Shown here: positions 11,501 through 22,599 of the stretch, piece by piece
Layout of the letters: each line of letters begins with the position of its first letter
Numbering within the stretch: the stretch's first letter is position 1
Origin: Opisthorchis felineus
Lineage: Eukaryota > Platyhelminthes > Trematoda > Opisthorchiida > Opisthorchiidae
DNA: 64,000 nucleotides
Direction of reading: 5' to 3'
Assembly (NCBI GenBank): GCA_004794785.1
Contig: SJOL01001480.1
Location: 58,189 to 122,188, forward strand
Notes under the pieces: model-generated
What the model was told of the DNA's origin: nothing
Seen by the model: only the letters and a program-made list of their open reading frames with translations
Database searches by the model: none
Position numbers and translations under genes: made by a program

Positions 11501-12217
11501 ATAGAGTCCAGGTCATTTTAAACAAACTAAGACAGGATACGTGATCCTCAGTGAGTCTGTGCTCCAACGCTTCCCACATTGGCTGATTTGATTCATGGGG
11601 GTTGTAAATCTTATGGAAGCATAGTTGAGATGAGGCGCTTTGAAACAGCCAACGGAAAGCACAACTTCCCAAAGAAAGAAGATGAATCAACTAAGAAAAT
11701 GCATCTTTCCGGAACTAGATGAGATCTTGCAGCAACTTGGTAACAATGAAGCAGTTTGTTGTGGCCTCCAAAATGAAGACTATCTAAAAAAAGGCAGTAA
11801 AATAACGAACACAATGGAGAAGTAATCTGCGGAGACAGATTCACGATGGATCGTGATGATGGACTTACGGAGAATGAGGTTATACACACTTTATGTACGA
11901 TATAAGAGGTTATTGTACTTAACTACGGGGCTTCAGGTGAGTATCTTTTACCAGGTTTAAGGCTATCACGCTGATGGAGCTTATTACAGAATACATATTG
12001 ACTTCATCGGCCACAAATTTCTCCCTCGCGATTTTCAGCCGCCAATACTAAAATATCATCGCACGGCGATTTGATTGACACGGTATCATTGAGCCTGCCT
12101 ACATCCCAGTCGTACAATTTGCAATTTCAAACGACGTCGCTGTATTTGTATATTGCTGAAGGTACATAATGCAAGATACGTAATGGTGCCCTGAGGAGAT
12201 TTAGCAATGTTCAATAG
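8596..12217. other. Intron 5, long stretch without recognisable gene
   Basis: About 3.6 kb of intronic DNA of the SLC12A9-like gene. The longest frame (9701-10192, minus, 163 codons) matches nothing recognised, has no splice context and is of a length expected by chance. The frame at 11256-11690 minus is likewise unrecognised. Two short copies of a related segment near 10720-10830 and 11030-11120 (sharing GAGGCGGCCTTTGT and CAGCAC) suggest an old local duplication. Confidence 0.4.
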
Positions 12218-12402
12218 CCATTTCGTCCTGTCAGGTGAAGCTAATCTATGTTGAAAAACCGAGGAGCACTGCACAGCTGTTGTACCCTTGTAGGGTATCA
12301 TCAGCAGTGCGGCATCTCACGAAACTCAGAGTTTCCAACCGGCGACCTTCCGGTCAGTAGTTGAACACCTAAGCGTTCGGCCTTGAGTGGCTGATAAGCC
12401 AC
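12218..12402 (-). mobile_element. SINE2 copy, reverse
   Basis: A reverse-oriented SINE2. It reads on the minus strand from CCATGTGGCTTATCAGCC through AAGGCCGAACGCTTAGGTG and GCCGGTTGGAAACTC to CAGGACGAAAT at its 3' end. Confidence 0.7.
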
Positions 12403-12529
12403 ATGGTTAACTCTCACTTAGATAGGACGCAGCACCACACACTCTTCACTCAAGGAAACCACGTCACGTGGTTACATAATGACTTCCTCCTAATGTGAGG
12501 ACTACGACGATCAGACTAGTTTGTTAATG

Positions 12530-12576
12530 GGGATTTCGTCCAGTGAGTGAAGCTAAGCTTTGCTGAAAGGTGGAGA
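12530..12576 (-). mobile_element. SINE2 3' fragment, reverse
   Basis: A short reverse piece of the SINE2 3' end (GATTTCGTCCAGTGAGTGAA). It lies directly left of a plus-strand SINE2, so the two form a partial inverted pair. Confidence 0.55.
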
Positions 12577-12598
12577 ATCGCCGAGTGGCGCCAAATCC

Positions 12599-12800
12599 CA
12601 TCACACTGCTGATAAGCGGCTCATGGCTGAACAGTTAGGTTTTCAAACTAATAACCGAGAGATCACAGGTTCGAGATTCCCTGCTAGATTTTCGTGAGCT
12701 GCGCACTGCTGATGATTCTCAATAAGGATAAAACAGCTGTACACGGCTTCACACCTTTTCAGCGCACACTGGCCTCACTAACAGGACGAAATCTCCATTA
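12599..12800 (+). mobile_element. SINE2 copy
   Basis: SINE2 with opening ATCACACTGCTGATAAGC, head CATGGCTGAACAGTTAGG, B-box-like CACAGGTTCGAGATTCC, body TCAATAAGGATAAAACAGC and 3' end ACAGGACGAAATCTCC. It is moderately diverged. Confidence 0.72.
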
Positions 12801-13324
12801 AAATTCCAAAACCTCCTCATCCTACTAGCAGACTAGTTTGTTGTCATGGTAGTGGACATGGTTTCGGCAACCAACTGGTCGGCACACGTCAAAAGTGCGG
12901 GAACCTTCTTTCCGCGCATTGCACAAATCAATAAGTGAATCAGTGTTTACACAAATAGATTCACTAAAAACGACGAAAGCAGTAGGTTGATATGGCGCCG
13001 TGGCGTAAAAACCAACACAGTAGTCCATTTCAAATCCTACTTCGTAACTCGGAAAGATGTGTTACCAGCTTGGCAGAATGTCATTGATCAGTAAGTCTAG
13101 AATTCGTTCCAGAGTGTACTTTGGTCCCGTTTGATGCATGGAAGTTGTTTACCAATCGCTGCAGGTCTGCGTTGTTGGGCGATTCATCGGTCTTTCTCAC
13201 GTAGAAAAATGTTTTGTTATGAAAGCTTTTTCGAAAAAATACCTTCAGAAAACTTCTGTGAATCGAGGTGTCATTTTTGCGGTCTGTACCAAGATTACTT
13301 TTGAGTATATTCTGGTACATTGTG
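12801..13324. other. Intron 5, no recognisable feature
   Basis: Nothing recognisable; short unrelated frames only. Confidence 0.4.
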
Positions 13325-13478
13325 TAATAATAATGAAAAAATAGTTGCTCAGCCGTACCACCCTTTCGGTACATGGCTGACTTGCCAGGTTACCCAAGCC
13401 TAGACGGGGGGAGCCGAGATGCCGAAGTTGGATTCGAACCACGGGCCTTCCGATCAGTGGGTTCGCATTTTAACCTTG
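13325..13478 (-). mobile_element. SINE1 copy, reverse
   Basis: Reverse SINE1 with an (ATT)-type tail at its left edge (TAATAATAATG), body CACCCTTTCGGTACATGGC and GGTTACCCAAGCCTAGACG, and head GGATTCGAACCACGGGCC. It is diverged and lacks the very 5' end of the tRNA part. Confidence 0.75.
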
Positions 13479-13782
13479 ACTTAAAAGGTAAAGAGTAGGC
13501 TGCCCAAACTACAGCATGCGAGCCTGGAGACAGCATTGGGTACTGGCGGAAGTTTAAAACGGTCCAGTCTGCTAATTATATGTTGGGGGTATCAGTATCT
13601 CGAAAAACCCTTCAGTTGTGGAATTATTTGAATGTTTCGCGCCTTTTCCCTCCATCTTAGATATTTTTCCAAAAGACCGCATTTCTTTCCTACTGACACT
13701 TTGTATGAGCTAACGTACTTATCGTTTTCCAAGGTCATCCAAAACATTTGTTCGGCTTTGCGCCGACTGTAGATTGCCTTTT

Positions 13783-13842
13783 ACAGCAGCGAAGCATCGG
13801 TGTTGAACACTGATGTCCTGCTGTCGATGATGATGATGATGA
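13783..13842 (+). mobile_element. RTE-like LINE, 3'-terminal 60 bases only
   Basis: Only the last approximately 60 bases of the LINE are present: CAGCGAAGCATCGGTGTTG, AACACTGATGTCCTGCTGTC, then (GAT)n. This extreme 5' truncation retains exactly the terminal hairpin and the microsatellite tail, the parts expected to be needed for target-primed reverse transcription. Confidence 0.75.
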
Positions 13843-14602
13843 GATTGCCTTTGGTCAAGGTGTTAAATCTTTCCTCCGAAGGTCTCGTGTTCTTCCTCTT
13901 CTGCGCCAGGAGTGGTTGGCGTCGCCTCGTAGCAGGAGGTTTGTGCGTTCATTCTCAGGTCGCGTATAGCAGTGACCGTGCCGTTGATAGGTAACACTAC
14001 GGTAGTGGAAGCCTACACTATGAGAGGAGGAGGAACAAATCCAGTTCCAATTTGGTTTCCACACTTTTAGAGCTCAATACCAATTGCTCAAGAACACATT
14101 GATATATGCTTAAATAGTACTTAACGAGGAGAGGAAGAGTACCTCAAAGGAATCTCGCTTGCAAGTGACCATGCGCGCCACTAATTTTCACTGTGAGCTG
14201 AAACTCAAAGCGAGCCAAGCAGCTGAAGCCGCCACAAAGTTTTTTTCCAGTGTCTTACAAGGGCGACCACAAAACGGACAAACCAGCTCACAAAATTGTT
14301 TCAGCTCTAGCGTATACCTGTCTGTCTGCTCATCTCTACGGAGTTTCATTCACTAGAAAAATTGGTTTAGAAAGGGTTAGTTTGCCCGAGAATTTCGTTT
14401 CATAGGCCATTAGTTCACCCGTACTTGTATTAACCTTTACATAGGCAGAGGGGAATGGTGGTTGACTCGACGGGCCTCCGAACACAGTGGCAGAGAAAAC
14501 CGACTGTAATTCACGTTCGCATCACTCTCATGTCACACAGTCATCCACCTGTCCTGGCGCAATGATTCTCGTGAGTCCAAATCATAGGGGGAAAACACTG
14601 GA
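13843..14602. other. Intron 5, no recognisable feature
   Basis: No gene or repeat recognised. Confidence 0.4.
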
Positions 14603-14822
14603 CTCGAGTTTCGCTCTTATTAGGGCTCACCATCAGTGCATATTTCTGGCCACACCGGGGTTTGAACTCCGGACAACTAACATGCGACGCGAGCGTGATA
14701 CCGCTATTTCAACAGCATACACTGGACGTGCCTGAGTTGTCAGGTCTGGCCAGGCGAACGAGTTCACGCTTGGGCGATGTGATTGATCACGCCACACGCC
14801 ACACGCCTCGAACGACGATCCA
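14603..14822 (-). mobile_element. SINE3 (tRNA-like) copy, reverse
   Basis: Third SINE-like family, shared over about 200 bases with 18177-18390. The minus strand carries a B-box-like CCGGAGTTCAAACCCCGG at about 14654-14671 and an upstream AATAGCGGTATCACGCTCG that could be an A box. The plus-strand words TTCGCTCTTATTAG and GGGCGATGTGATTG are shared between copies. Confidence 0.55.
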
Positions 14823-15182
14823 GTAAAGGTCCTGTAATCCACAAACCTAATCATCGCTGATCTAAAAGCACTTGGCCAGTGCGAGTCATGTTCTCAAAAC
14901 AGCGTTCAAAATTCTGTTCCACTATTACAAAAACCGAGCAACCTTAGCATTTGCCGAAGTTCATCTCATCAAACGGACTAAATTAAGCACAAAGTGTTTC
15001 GGCAAAATCAACTCATGGTCATGGTTCATAGATCTTCTGACCATTGGTACCGTCAATGAAGATGTCACAATGACTTTTTCAACCGTACCACAGTTCTATA
15101 AAACCGCAATTGTTTTACGCATGCAACTGAAAAACCTTGCCAAAAAACAGTGAAAAAAACATCACACAAAACAATGACTTAC

Positions 15183-15414
15183 GCATCAAATTATTGCGCA
15201 ACGTCTCCCAGCTAAGACCGGTAAAATTGGTATAAATGGTTTGGTTGGACGGAACGGAAGAATTGTACACGATTGTGTTCGCTCTTGGAACCGGGACTGG
15301 GAATCCGTGAAAGAAGAAGCTGGCGAAAACACAGGCGATCACGACCGCGACAACCTGTCCAGAAAGCAGATGTGGGGGGAATCGTACAAACAGAATGTCC
15401 TTCGAAATGAACAT
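15183..15414 (-). CDS. SLC12A9: SLC12A9-like exon 5 (TM5 and glycosylated loop)
   Basis: A CTACAG acceptor and a ATGC|GTAAGT donor bound 232 bases. The exon opens in phase 0 with MFISKDILFVRF, continues with the hydrophobic GQVVAVVIACVFASFFFHGF (TM5) and a loop with three N-glycosylation sequons (NSS, NQT, NFT). It ends FTGLSWETLRNNLM. FTGxSxxTLxxNL just before TM6 is the conserved SLC12A9 context, and exon 6 follows in phase. The first 15 or so residues are less conserved and could hold lineage-specific sequence. Confidence 0.87.
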
Positions 15415-15520
15415 CTGTAGCACCAGATGTTAGGTAACATTCACTACATAACTTATTGATTTTGTCAAGTAGAGTGAAAATGGAGGCCACACGGAGTTAG
15501 TTCATCCAAGTCTTTGTCGT

Positions 15521-15697
15521 CGTTCAGCCGTGAAACCCTTTCGGTGCTTAGCTGTCACGCCGTCCGGAGGCATAAGGGCTGAAATACTGCCAGCTTGCCC
15601 GAGCCGGGACAGGGGTAACTGACATGCCGGGGTTGGGTTCGAACCACAGATTTTCCGTTCACTAAGTTCGCGCCTTAACCACTGACCATCCCGAGGC
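15521..15697 (-). mobile_element. SINE1 copy, reverse
   Basis: Reverse SINE1 immediately upstream (in gene orientation) of exon 5. Body CCCTTTCGGTGCTTAGCTG and GCCAGCTTGCCCGAGCC, and head GGTTCGAACCACAGATTTTC and CGCGCCTTAACCACTGACC, are visible. It is diverged. Confidence 0.78.
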
Positions 15698-16192
15698 ACC
15701 CAACTCCTCGGACAGTAAAAGGTGCAAGAGAGGAGCAAGAGCCGAGTTGGTTATTGCACACCTGTGAAAAGTGCACTAATCACGAACAGCTGAGTTTCAA
15801 AAGGAAGCCGTGCCACGATTCCTCAATTAGTCCCGAAATAGTTGGTTTCATACGTCATGTTTGTGCGGATTTGCCTAACGTGCTAGCAGGATCGTTCGTC
15901 AAAACAGGAGGAGAAACGACCACCATTCATATCGATCGATTCATGCGGAGCGAAGGAAAGTACTGGCCTAAGGTTGGAATATGAGATATTATTTAGAGCA
16001 ACATAAACAATGGATGTTTCAGGGCTATAAATGAATACGAGCCAGGACAGTCAAGGGCTCTCTCAGGCTCGGGTTTCGTTTACTAACTTCAGACGCCTAC
16101 GGCAGCAAGGCGGCATAACCAATACCTCCAGGGACGTGGGTATCAGGCCACACTAGGGATTGTTTGATTATATGACGGTGAGACGTGTCCTC
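15698..16192. other. Intron 4, no recognisable feature
   Basis: No gene or repeat recognised. Confidence 0.4.
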
Positions 16193-16785
16193 TGCGAGCA
16201 ACAGAGTTGAAATGTCTTCGGGTCTTCGACAACCGTTGTCTCAGGATCATAGCTCATGTAGACTGTTGTCGGCGAATCCGGGATGAAGCAATTGGAAAAC
16301 GAGTGTTCGGTTGTGCAACCCGGAAATTCGATCGAAGAATACATCCGGCACCAAAAGGTGCGGTGGTCTGGCCACTTATGGCGTATGCAGAAGCATCGTT
16401 TACCGAAAATAGTGCTGGTTTCCGTATCCAATTCAGATTGGCGAAAGAAGAGAGAGAAATGAAATCTATTTCTAAATGTCTTGGCGCTGTCGGTTCGACC
16501 CGCCCTCCAGGATGGCGTCTGCGTGCGTCTGTGCATGGTTGGAGACGCTGCAAGATAAAGCCGCTAGTCGATTTTCGTGGCGTTCTTGTTGTCCGTTTCT
16601 GTCCAGATTGAACGAGTGAATGAGCGTCTGGAGGTGTAGGCACCTCGGAATGGTTGTGGTAGGCTAGCACTAACTCCCTCCCCGTCTGCTTTTATTCTTT
16701 CCTTCAAAATAAGGCTTTCAAATAAATCATGGCTGGGCAGCAGCGAAGCAACGGTGTTGAACACTGATGTCATGCTGTCGACGCT
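16193..16785 (+). mobile_element. RTE-like LINE, 5'-truncated 3' end, old
   Basis: A 5'-truncated LINE with the C-terminal protein tail ([20 protein letters not shown], then [16 protein letters not shown]) and 3' UTR to CATGCTGTCGACGCTGATTA. Frameshifts and substitutions are frequent, and the GAT tail is worn. It is clearly older than copies A and B. Confidence 0.82.
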
Positions 16786-18176
16786 GATTATGAAGACATT
16801 GCATTAGGCTTTTATCTGTCAAAATGGATTGTACGCATATCAGATGGCAACAGATGTCCAGGAAACTGGTTGATGAGTTTCTCAAAATAACAGTTTCAGA
16901 GACAAGATAGAAAAGGCCCGAACCAGAAACCGTAATACACGTATAACGTTAACAAACATGGAACAGCTCAGGATAGCTTCGCGATAGGGGGGCGAACTCC
17001 TAATCGAGCACTCAGGGATTTGAAGCGGAGTCCTAGTGACCTAACCGTATTTTAACCTTCGTCGAGCGGGATCACCGCTCAGCACGAAACCTGGAGAAAG
17101 CCAGTGTCAGTCCCATGGGCTTCGAAATGCCCTTCAAATCGACCACGTTCTTGACGTCTCGGAAAGTTCAACGTAGCAGCTGAGCATCGTGTTGTGGTTG
17201 GCAGGAAACTCTCCGAGAGAGTAACATCCACACGAAGGGGTTTCCTTTTAGAGATACACTGCATTTTCAACCACAGCGGAAAGTTACCAAGTTAGCACCC
17301 CAAAAACATACAGAACTGTCGTGAGGCTAGCTCAGTATCATCGATTCCGCAAAAAAACTTTTGATCATTGACCGGATGGAACTACATTAGTTCGGGACAC
17401 AGCTCGAGTTCTTCGACTAACTAGGAGGACCTAAATGGGTAGCAGAAAGGGCTATAGACAGGCTGGACAGTCGGACAAGCTCGTTTCCCCGAGGGTCAGT
17501 GCATAATCAACAAGCCAACAATTGATCTCACAGCCCTAAGTCTGACTAACAAGCCGCTGTTGAAGACAACTGACAATATAATCAGTGCAAACAAGGCGTT
17601 CTTCTAAGAATAGTTGACGAACAATCGTTTCGCAGAATAGTACCCTCCAAGAAAGTGGAAGATAGACCTCTTACGGAAGAAGGGTACGCTGATTGAAACG
17701 GAAGTACCCACCATGAAAACTCACATCCTCAGACGCTCAACAGCAGAACTCAGTTCTGAGTGAAAATGAATGGTGGTGGATACTGAATTGCTGCGGCTCT
17801 ACTAAAACAGGTAAGGATTTCCTTATCATTCACTGTTTGTTGCCTAGTAAGATCCCTGAGAAAATCCCTCTGCAAGATTCGGTTGATACTGACCAGCGAC
17901 TTGGGAAGCTTTGCGGCCAGGAGCAGCTCTTATTTCGAAACCTGATGGACCTCAGGAAACACTGTTTCTTCGGGAGATACTTGAATGCATTTCGCCAGCT
18001 GAGTGGCAAACAACCGCTTAGATTAATTACGATGCGACCTTTAAAAAGGCAGTGTCGTTTCGTTGTTTTTTTTTCCAGTCAGCATTTTCCTCTTATGGAT
18101 GCGTGGATTTCGTTACAGACAACCAAATTTCCCGGAAACAATTGTATTGATGGAGCAGACCATATCGGCACTGGAA
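16786..18176. other. Intron 4, no recognisable feature
   Basis: About 1.4 kb without recognised coding or repeat content. The frame at 17837-18196 (plus, 119 codons) runs into the SINE3 copy and is not recognised as a gene. Confidence 0.4.
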
Positions 18177-18390
18177 TAGAGTTTCACTCTTATTAGAGTT
18201 CATCAGCATGGCTGTGCCTGGGTTTCAACTCCGAACATCTGGCATGCGAGGCGAGTGTTTTAAACCTACTCTAACAGCACATTCTGGGCACATCTGAATC
18301 TTCACGTCTGAACAGACGAACGTGTTAACCTTTGAGCGATGTGATTGGTTTGTCCGACGGCTCGAACGACCAACAAGTGACTGTGCTGTT
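18177..18390 (-). mobile_element. SINE3 copy, reverse
   Basis: Homologous to 14603-14822 along its length: plus-strand words TTTCACTCTTATTAGAGTTC, GGGTTTCAACTCCGAACA, GCGAGGCGAGTG, GAGCGATGTGATTGG and CTCGAACGACCAAC. The B-box-like core is changed in this copy. Confidence 0.55.
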
Positions 18391-18707
18391 TGTGTAAGCC
18401 GACTGCCCCGCCTACCAGGACTTCCCAGGCAGGTAGCGCCACGGACTCTTGAAACCTGCTGGACAATTTTACGGTTAGTTGTAAGTGGTTGTGAGATTTG
18501 TCGTGGTCTCTCCTCTAGAGAGGATTCCACGGTAGAATATCAGGACCGGGAGAAACTATCATCTCATGTGACAATTCCTCTCCAAATTGAAACGGCCGTA
18601 CCGAAATAACAGTTTTACGTACAATTTGTTTTCCCGTTCGCCTGCTGCACACATTTTGAACGGCTCTACAAACCCCATCTGGAAGGGCCACCGTCGACTT
18701 GCAGTTG

Positions 18708-18890
18708 AGCCGGAGCTCAGTGGTTACAGGGCGGATTTACTAACCATAAGTTCCGTGGTTCGAACCCGACCTCTGCATCCCTACTTCCGCTGTCTAAGCT
18801 TGAGCAACCTGGCAGTACCCTAGCCCTCGTGCTTCTTTCAGGTGGCATGGAAGCTAGGCACCGAAAGGGTGTTACAGCTGAACAATTTTT
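18708..18890 (+). mobile_element. SINE1 copy
   Basis: Plus SINE1 with head GAGCTCAGTGGTTACAGGGC and GTGGTTCGAACCCGACCTC, and body CTTGAGCAACCTGGCAGTAC and GCACCGAAAGGGTGTTACAG, ending in a short T run. Confidence 0.82.
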
Positions 18891-20217
18891 AGCCGGAGTT
18901 AGCGCCTTTTTTAACTGCTATTAGCAGTACTGTCGCGTTCGCTTAATTTCTATATGACTTCGCCGTTGAACGGGCTTGTCACGTTGGATCAACTATACTG
19001 CACTGTTTGGTCGCATTGGCCGGTGTCAGGTTGTGAGTAATCAGTTCAGTAGCCACACATCAGCGTGGTCCCGTTGCATCAGATAGTATAACCCAGAAGC
19101 CTATATATACATGTTTGCAAGTCTCTTAGAACAATCACTGGGCTTCCAGATTCACAGCATGAGTTCTCACTCAAGTACAGCAAAACTGGTCCCTATTACT
19201 CGTTTTTACTGGCATGGTATGGATAGTACCGTGCACATGAAATTCCGTAAAATTCCTAGTTTCTGCATCCCTTTGATCTCATGTCAAAGACAGTAGACAG
19301 TCTACTATCGAAATCTTCCGAGTGATAGCACATATTTGCCAGTGTGCCCCGTGGGAACCGTAGCAGCTAAGCAGACGTCAGACGCAGGAGTAGTTATTTA
19401 TCACTTTCCTATTGTCATTGTGTGACATACAGACGAAAAGTATGTTCCAACGATGACAATCACCTGCGGAACAACGGTGATCGCCGTGAGAATAGTTAGG
19501 CAGTCACTTAGACCCAGAGTGTAAAAAAAACCTGGTGGGAGGTAAATTACATGTAGTGAAGTCGTCTGCCGCCACACTTGTGTTGGAAAGAAACAGGAAC
19601 AAACAGCTGGATTCGCTTTATTCAGGTGTTGGTGGTTGCGGGATTTTGTAGAATACATAATCACATGACTCTCGTTTGATCTATCGTCCTCCTGTCCTGG
19701 CGCAATCATTCTGGTAACTTGGTCGTTCCTACGCTGTTTTTCACCAAACATTCCAGGTATAAGAACAAAAGATGGGTTGGCAAATATGTTTTCGGTAAGG
19801 TCTTTTCAAGTCATCCAGTTGCGAAGGCTGAGTCGTATTTAATACAGTTTAATGAGCACGGTGTACATGAAACAGGAAGCCGAGTGAGCGATGGCATTGA
19901 CTACCTGTCAAGGAACAACCCGTTCAAGTCATCAATAGGCTGACCAGAGTTTGTCAGTGCAGAGAGTGCTGTGGTTGTGTTCAACACATGATGTGTGTGG
20001 GAGTGTGTTGGGGGCGAGCTGGACCGTGGTAAGTCCAACACCCGAACAAAGTGTTTTTGCCTACAAAGAATCAGATCATGATGTGGTATGGCGATAACTT
20101 CAGCCACTGCGATTGTGCGATGCTGTACCGGTCTGGGGTGAATAACAGGCGCCTTGTAAACAATACGGAAAGTGTGGCTGGGCATAACACGGTGAGAGGA
20201 GTATCTTTCACCCATCC
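18891..20217. other. Intron 4, no clear feature
   Basis: No exon recognised. A stretch near 19650-19720 (CACATGACTCTCG, CCTCCTGTCCTGGCGCAAT) repeats one near 14515-14570 (CATCACTCTCATGTC, CCTGTCCTGGCGCAATGATT), so both may belong to one worn repeat. Confidence 0.4.
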
Positions 20218-20357
20218 ATCCGAAGGAAGCACGAGGGCTGGGATACTGCCAGGTTGCCAAAGGCTAGACAGGAGCAGTCAAGATGCAGAGGTAGGGCTCG
20301 AACCACGGACCTTCCGGTCAGTGAAGTCGCGCTCTAACCACTGAGCCCTCTCGCCCC
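20218..20357 (-). mobile_element. SINE1 copy, reverse, tail-truncated
   Basis: Reverse SINE1 with complete tRNA-like head (GCGCTCTAACCACTGAGCCC, CTCGAACCACGGACCTTCCG) and part of the body. The 3' part, from the conserved CACCCTTTCGG motif to the tail, is missing at its left edge. Confidence 0.8.
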
Positions 20358-22017
20358 CGTAACACTGTGCATCGTGTTTTTTAGAGGCTACACGAGTGAG
20401 CTGGTTGTCGTCCCCTTAGATCCAGAAGCTATCCATAGGGGATTGTATTTCTTCAATTTTTGGCCGCGTTGCTTCGTCCTGCGTCTAATGTATTTTGCTA
20501 CACAGTAGCAAGAGGACGGGTGTGCTAGCATATTTTTGAGCGTGGACAGGCAAATATTGTTGAGATTGAGCGAACACAGATGATTGCTTGTGAATCAGAT
20601 TAGGAGTACGGCGGCCGGAAGAACTTACATCAAACTGGTGTAAAGCCTTCTGTTCACTGGGTCGGTCGGTATATAGCCCTTAAACGGAAGGTGAATGTGA
20701 ACGGGTTTTCTTCCCCGAAGTTTAACAGTGTGAGAATCCAGGTGCCAGCAGGTTGACTTGGCATATTTGGAAACCAATAAATACATGAGATAGTCATCAA
20801 AATATTGCTATATTCTTTCCCTGGCTCATAATATTCTGCAGTGGATTCGATAGGAATCATTCGCACAGAAATAGGCAATAACGACGGCCCGAACATAAGC
20901 CGCTACTCTGATGTGGTGAATGAAATTTAGGGCTTCAGCGATCATGCGGGCTACACCAGCTGGAACTCCGTTTCTCGAAGTCCTACCGTGTTCGGTAGAC
21001 TAAACAGCAACAAGCCGCCGTAGCACAAGCCTGTCTTTTGCGATAGGAATGTGGAAACACTGAAATTTTCATCAATCAGCATTTCCAGATCTACGGGAGT
21101 AGTAATACCATATTCTCCGAAAAAAAAGTTAGATATCATCAGTCCTAATACCATACCTACCATTTTTGCTCGTCCAACGACTGACCCTAACTACCGGTCA
21201 ATCATCCAGTACGGTTTTAAACGGCTTTAAACGCATCTGTCGTGCATACAAGCATCAGACCTACATGCCCCGCTCGCCGCGACTTCCGGTTAGACAGGTA
21301 CCCCATAACCAAGCGGGTCAGATTGAGTCGCTGGCAGAGTCCTCGCTGTCATATGTGACAAACTTTTGAGTCAAAGACGATGTCTCCGAACGAAATCCTG
21401 CATTCTACCACTGCTTTGTAGATCTGACTTTTGAGTCAGAGACTCCAGTTCAGGCACCTCTAACAATCCTTCTTCTGCAGCCCGGAAAACCGGGACTTTT
21501 GTCCTCACGGTCGCGTTCTGCTTGAGGTCCAACTACAGCGATTCTCCACCCCGCCAACCAACACTGTTGGATCATCCCATGATCAACTGTCCAGCCTAAT
21601 CCTTGCATCCAGCAAATCTCACATTGAAATAACACAAATGATGCTCTTATAGGTCCAGCATGGGTCCATATGGGAGTTTCCAATGTTCATAAGTCTTGTA
21701 AAATGGGTCAGGGGACATTCGGTGCTTGGACCGTGTTTTGACGTACGTTGTGTCTTTGAAACATGTAGACAAGACTTTGGTCATAAGCGACGCCCAAGAA
21801 CGAGTCCGGCCTCTTCAGATTTCACTCTCCGACATCCTGGTAATCCTGAGACGACGGCTCGTAGTATGGTATAGGAATTGAATTTGGCCCCAGGGCCGCA
21901 TTCGCCTTGCTTGATCAGATTAGCGTAAACAGTCACCGTTGTGTGGTCTAGCTCAATCACGATCAGTCAACACATGCTCCGACTGCCACCAGCTCACAGG
22001 TATGGAAAAACACTCAC
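20358..22017. other. Intron 4, no recognisable feature
   Basis: About 1.7 kb without recognisable gene or repeat. Short frames near 20654-21163 (minus) contain hydrophobic runs but lack conserved family motifs and were not accepted as exons. Confidence 0.4.
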
Positions 22018-22125
22018 CGAACGAAAAGCATAGAGATTCTCATCGTTTCCGCCGACATAAAGGTCAATGTCGGTAGAGTCTGGTGGGGACACCAGACTAG
22101 GAGTCGATTTGGAGTCAGAGGGCAT
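22018..22125 (-). CDS. Possible alternative first exon, 36 codons
   Basis: An ATG-initiated stretch of 36 codons on the minus strand (MPSDSKSTPSLVSPPDSTDI, then DLYVGGNDENLYAFRS) ends exactly at a consensus donor, TTCG|GTGAGTG, in phase 0. An in-frame stop lies nine codons upstream of the ATG with no splice acceptor between, so it can only be a first coding exon. It lies inside intron 4 of the SLC12A9-like gene. Phase 0 would fit the opening of exon 5 (15414). Its acidic and Ser/Pro-rich composition suits a cytosolic N terminus. It could be an alternative start of that gene, the start of an unseen gene, or chance. Confidence 0.3.
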
Positions 22126-22234
22126 GGCAGCAAACGGAAAGCGATCATTTCAGCTAGACAGTGACCATCGCCTGTTCCTACCGTGGGACCTGGCGGCTAC
22201 CATGTTCAAAACACCCGTTCATCCAGCCGGATAA

Positions 22235-22244
22235 TGTTACTATC
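22235..22244 (+). repeat. Target-site duplication of SINE1, left
   Basis: The 10-base word TGTTACTATC occurs immediately left of the SINE1 at 22245 and again immediately right of it (22427-22436). Confidence 0.85.
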
Positions 22245-22426
22245 GTTCACCTGTAACGCCCTTTTGGTAGCTAGCTGCCATTCCACCCGAAGGAAACACG
22301 AGGGCTAGGATACTGCCAGATTGCCCAAGCCTAGACAGGAGAAGTCGAGATGCAGAAGTTGGGTTCGAAACACGGACCTTCCGGTCAGTGAATTCGCGCT
22401 CTAACCACTGAGCCACCTCGCCCCAG
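22245..22426 (-). mobile_element. SINE1 copy with intact target-site duplication
   Basis: Reverse SINE1 of about 180 bases: body GCCCTTTTGGTAGCTAGCTG and GCCAGATTGCCCAAGCC; head GGGTTCGAAACACGGACC and GAGCCACCTCGCCCC. It is bounded by a perfect 10-base direct repeat, which fixes both element ends and shows LINE-machinery insertion. One base change in the B box (GTTTCGAACCC on the element strand) is visible. Confidence 0.87.
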
Positions 22427-22436
22427 TGTTACTATC
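22427..22436 (+). repeat. Target-site duplication of SINE1, right
   Basis: Second copy of TGTTACTATC, directly after the 5' end of the reverse SINE1. Confidence 0.85.
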
Positions 22437-22599
22437 AGCTGTCGGTGAAGAACTACAGTGCAAGATCGTAGTTCATTTTAAGGCAGGCGACCAGACTTCG
22501 ATGACGAAGTAGTGTATGCACCTGTGGCAATAAGCCTTTCCCATTTCTTTGCGGATCGACGAGGGACGTGTCAATCCAATACCTCCAAACAAATATAGC

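Noticed and set aside
11256..11690. 144-codon open frame on the minus strand
   Set aside because: Composition is not protein-like (mixed short hydrophobic and Cys runs) and no family pattern was seen.
13800..13860. GAT microsatellites taken alone as satellite DNA (also at 905-932, 6268-6288, 36815-36835)
   Set aside because: Each is the 3' tail of an RTE-like LINE copy and not an independent tandem array; no CRISPR-like or other spaced array was seen.
17837..18196. 119-codon open frame on the plus strand
   Set aside because: Its end lies within the SINE3 copy and nothing in it resembles a known protein.
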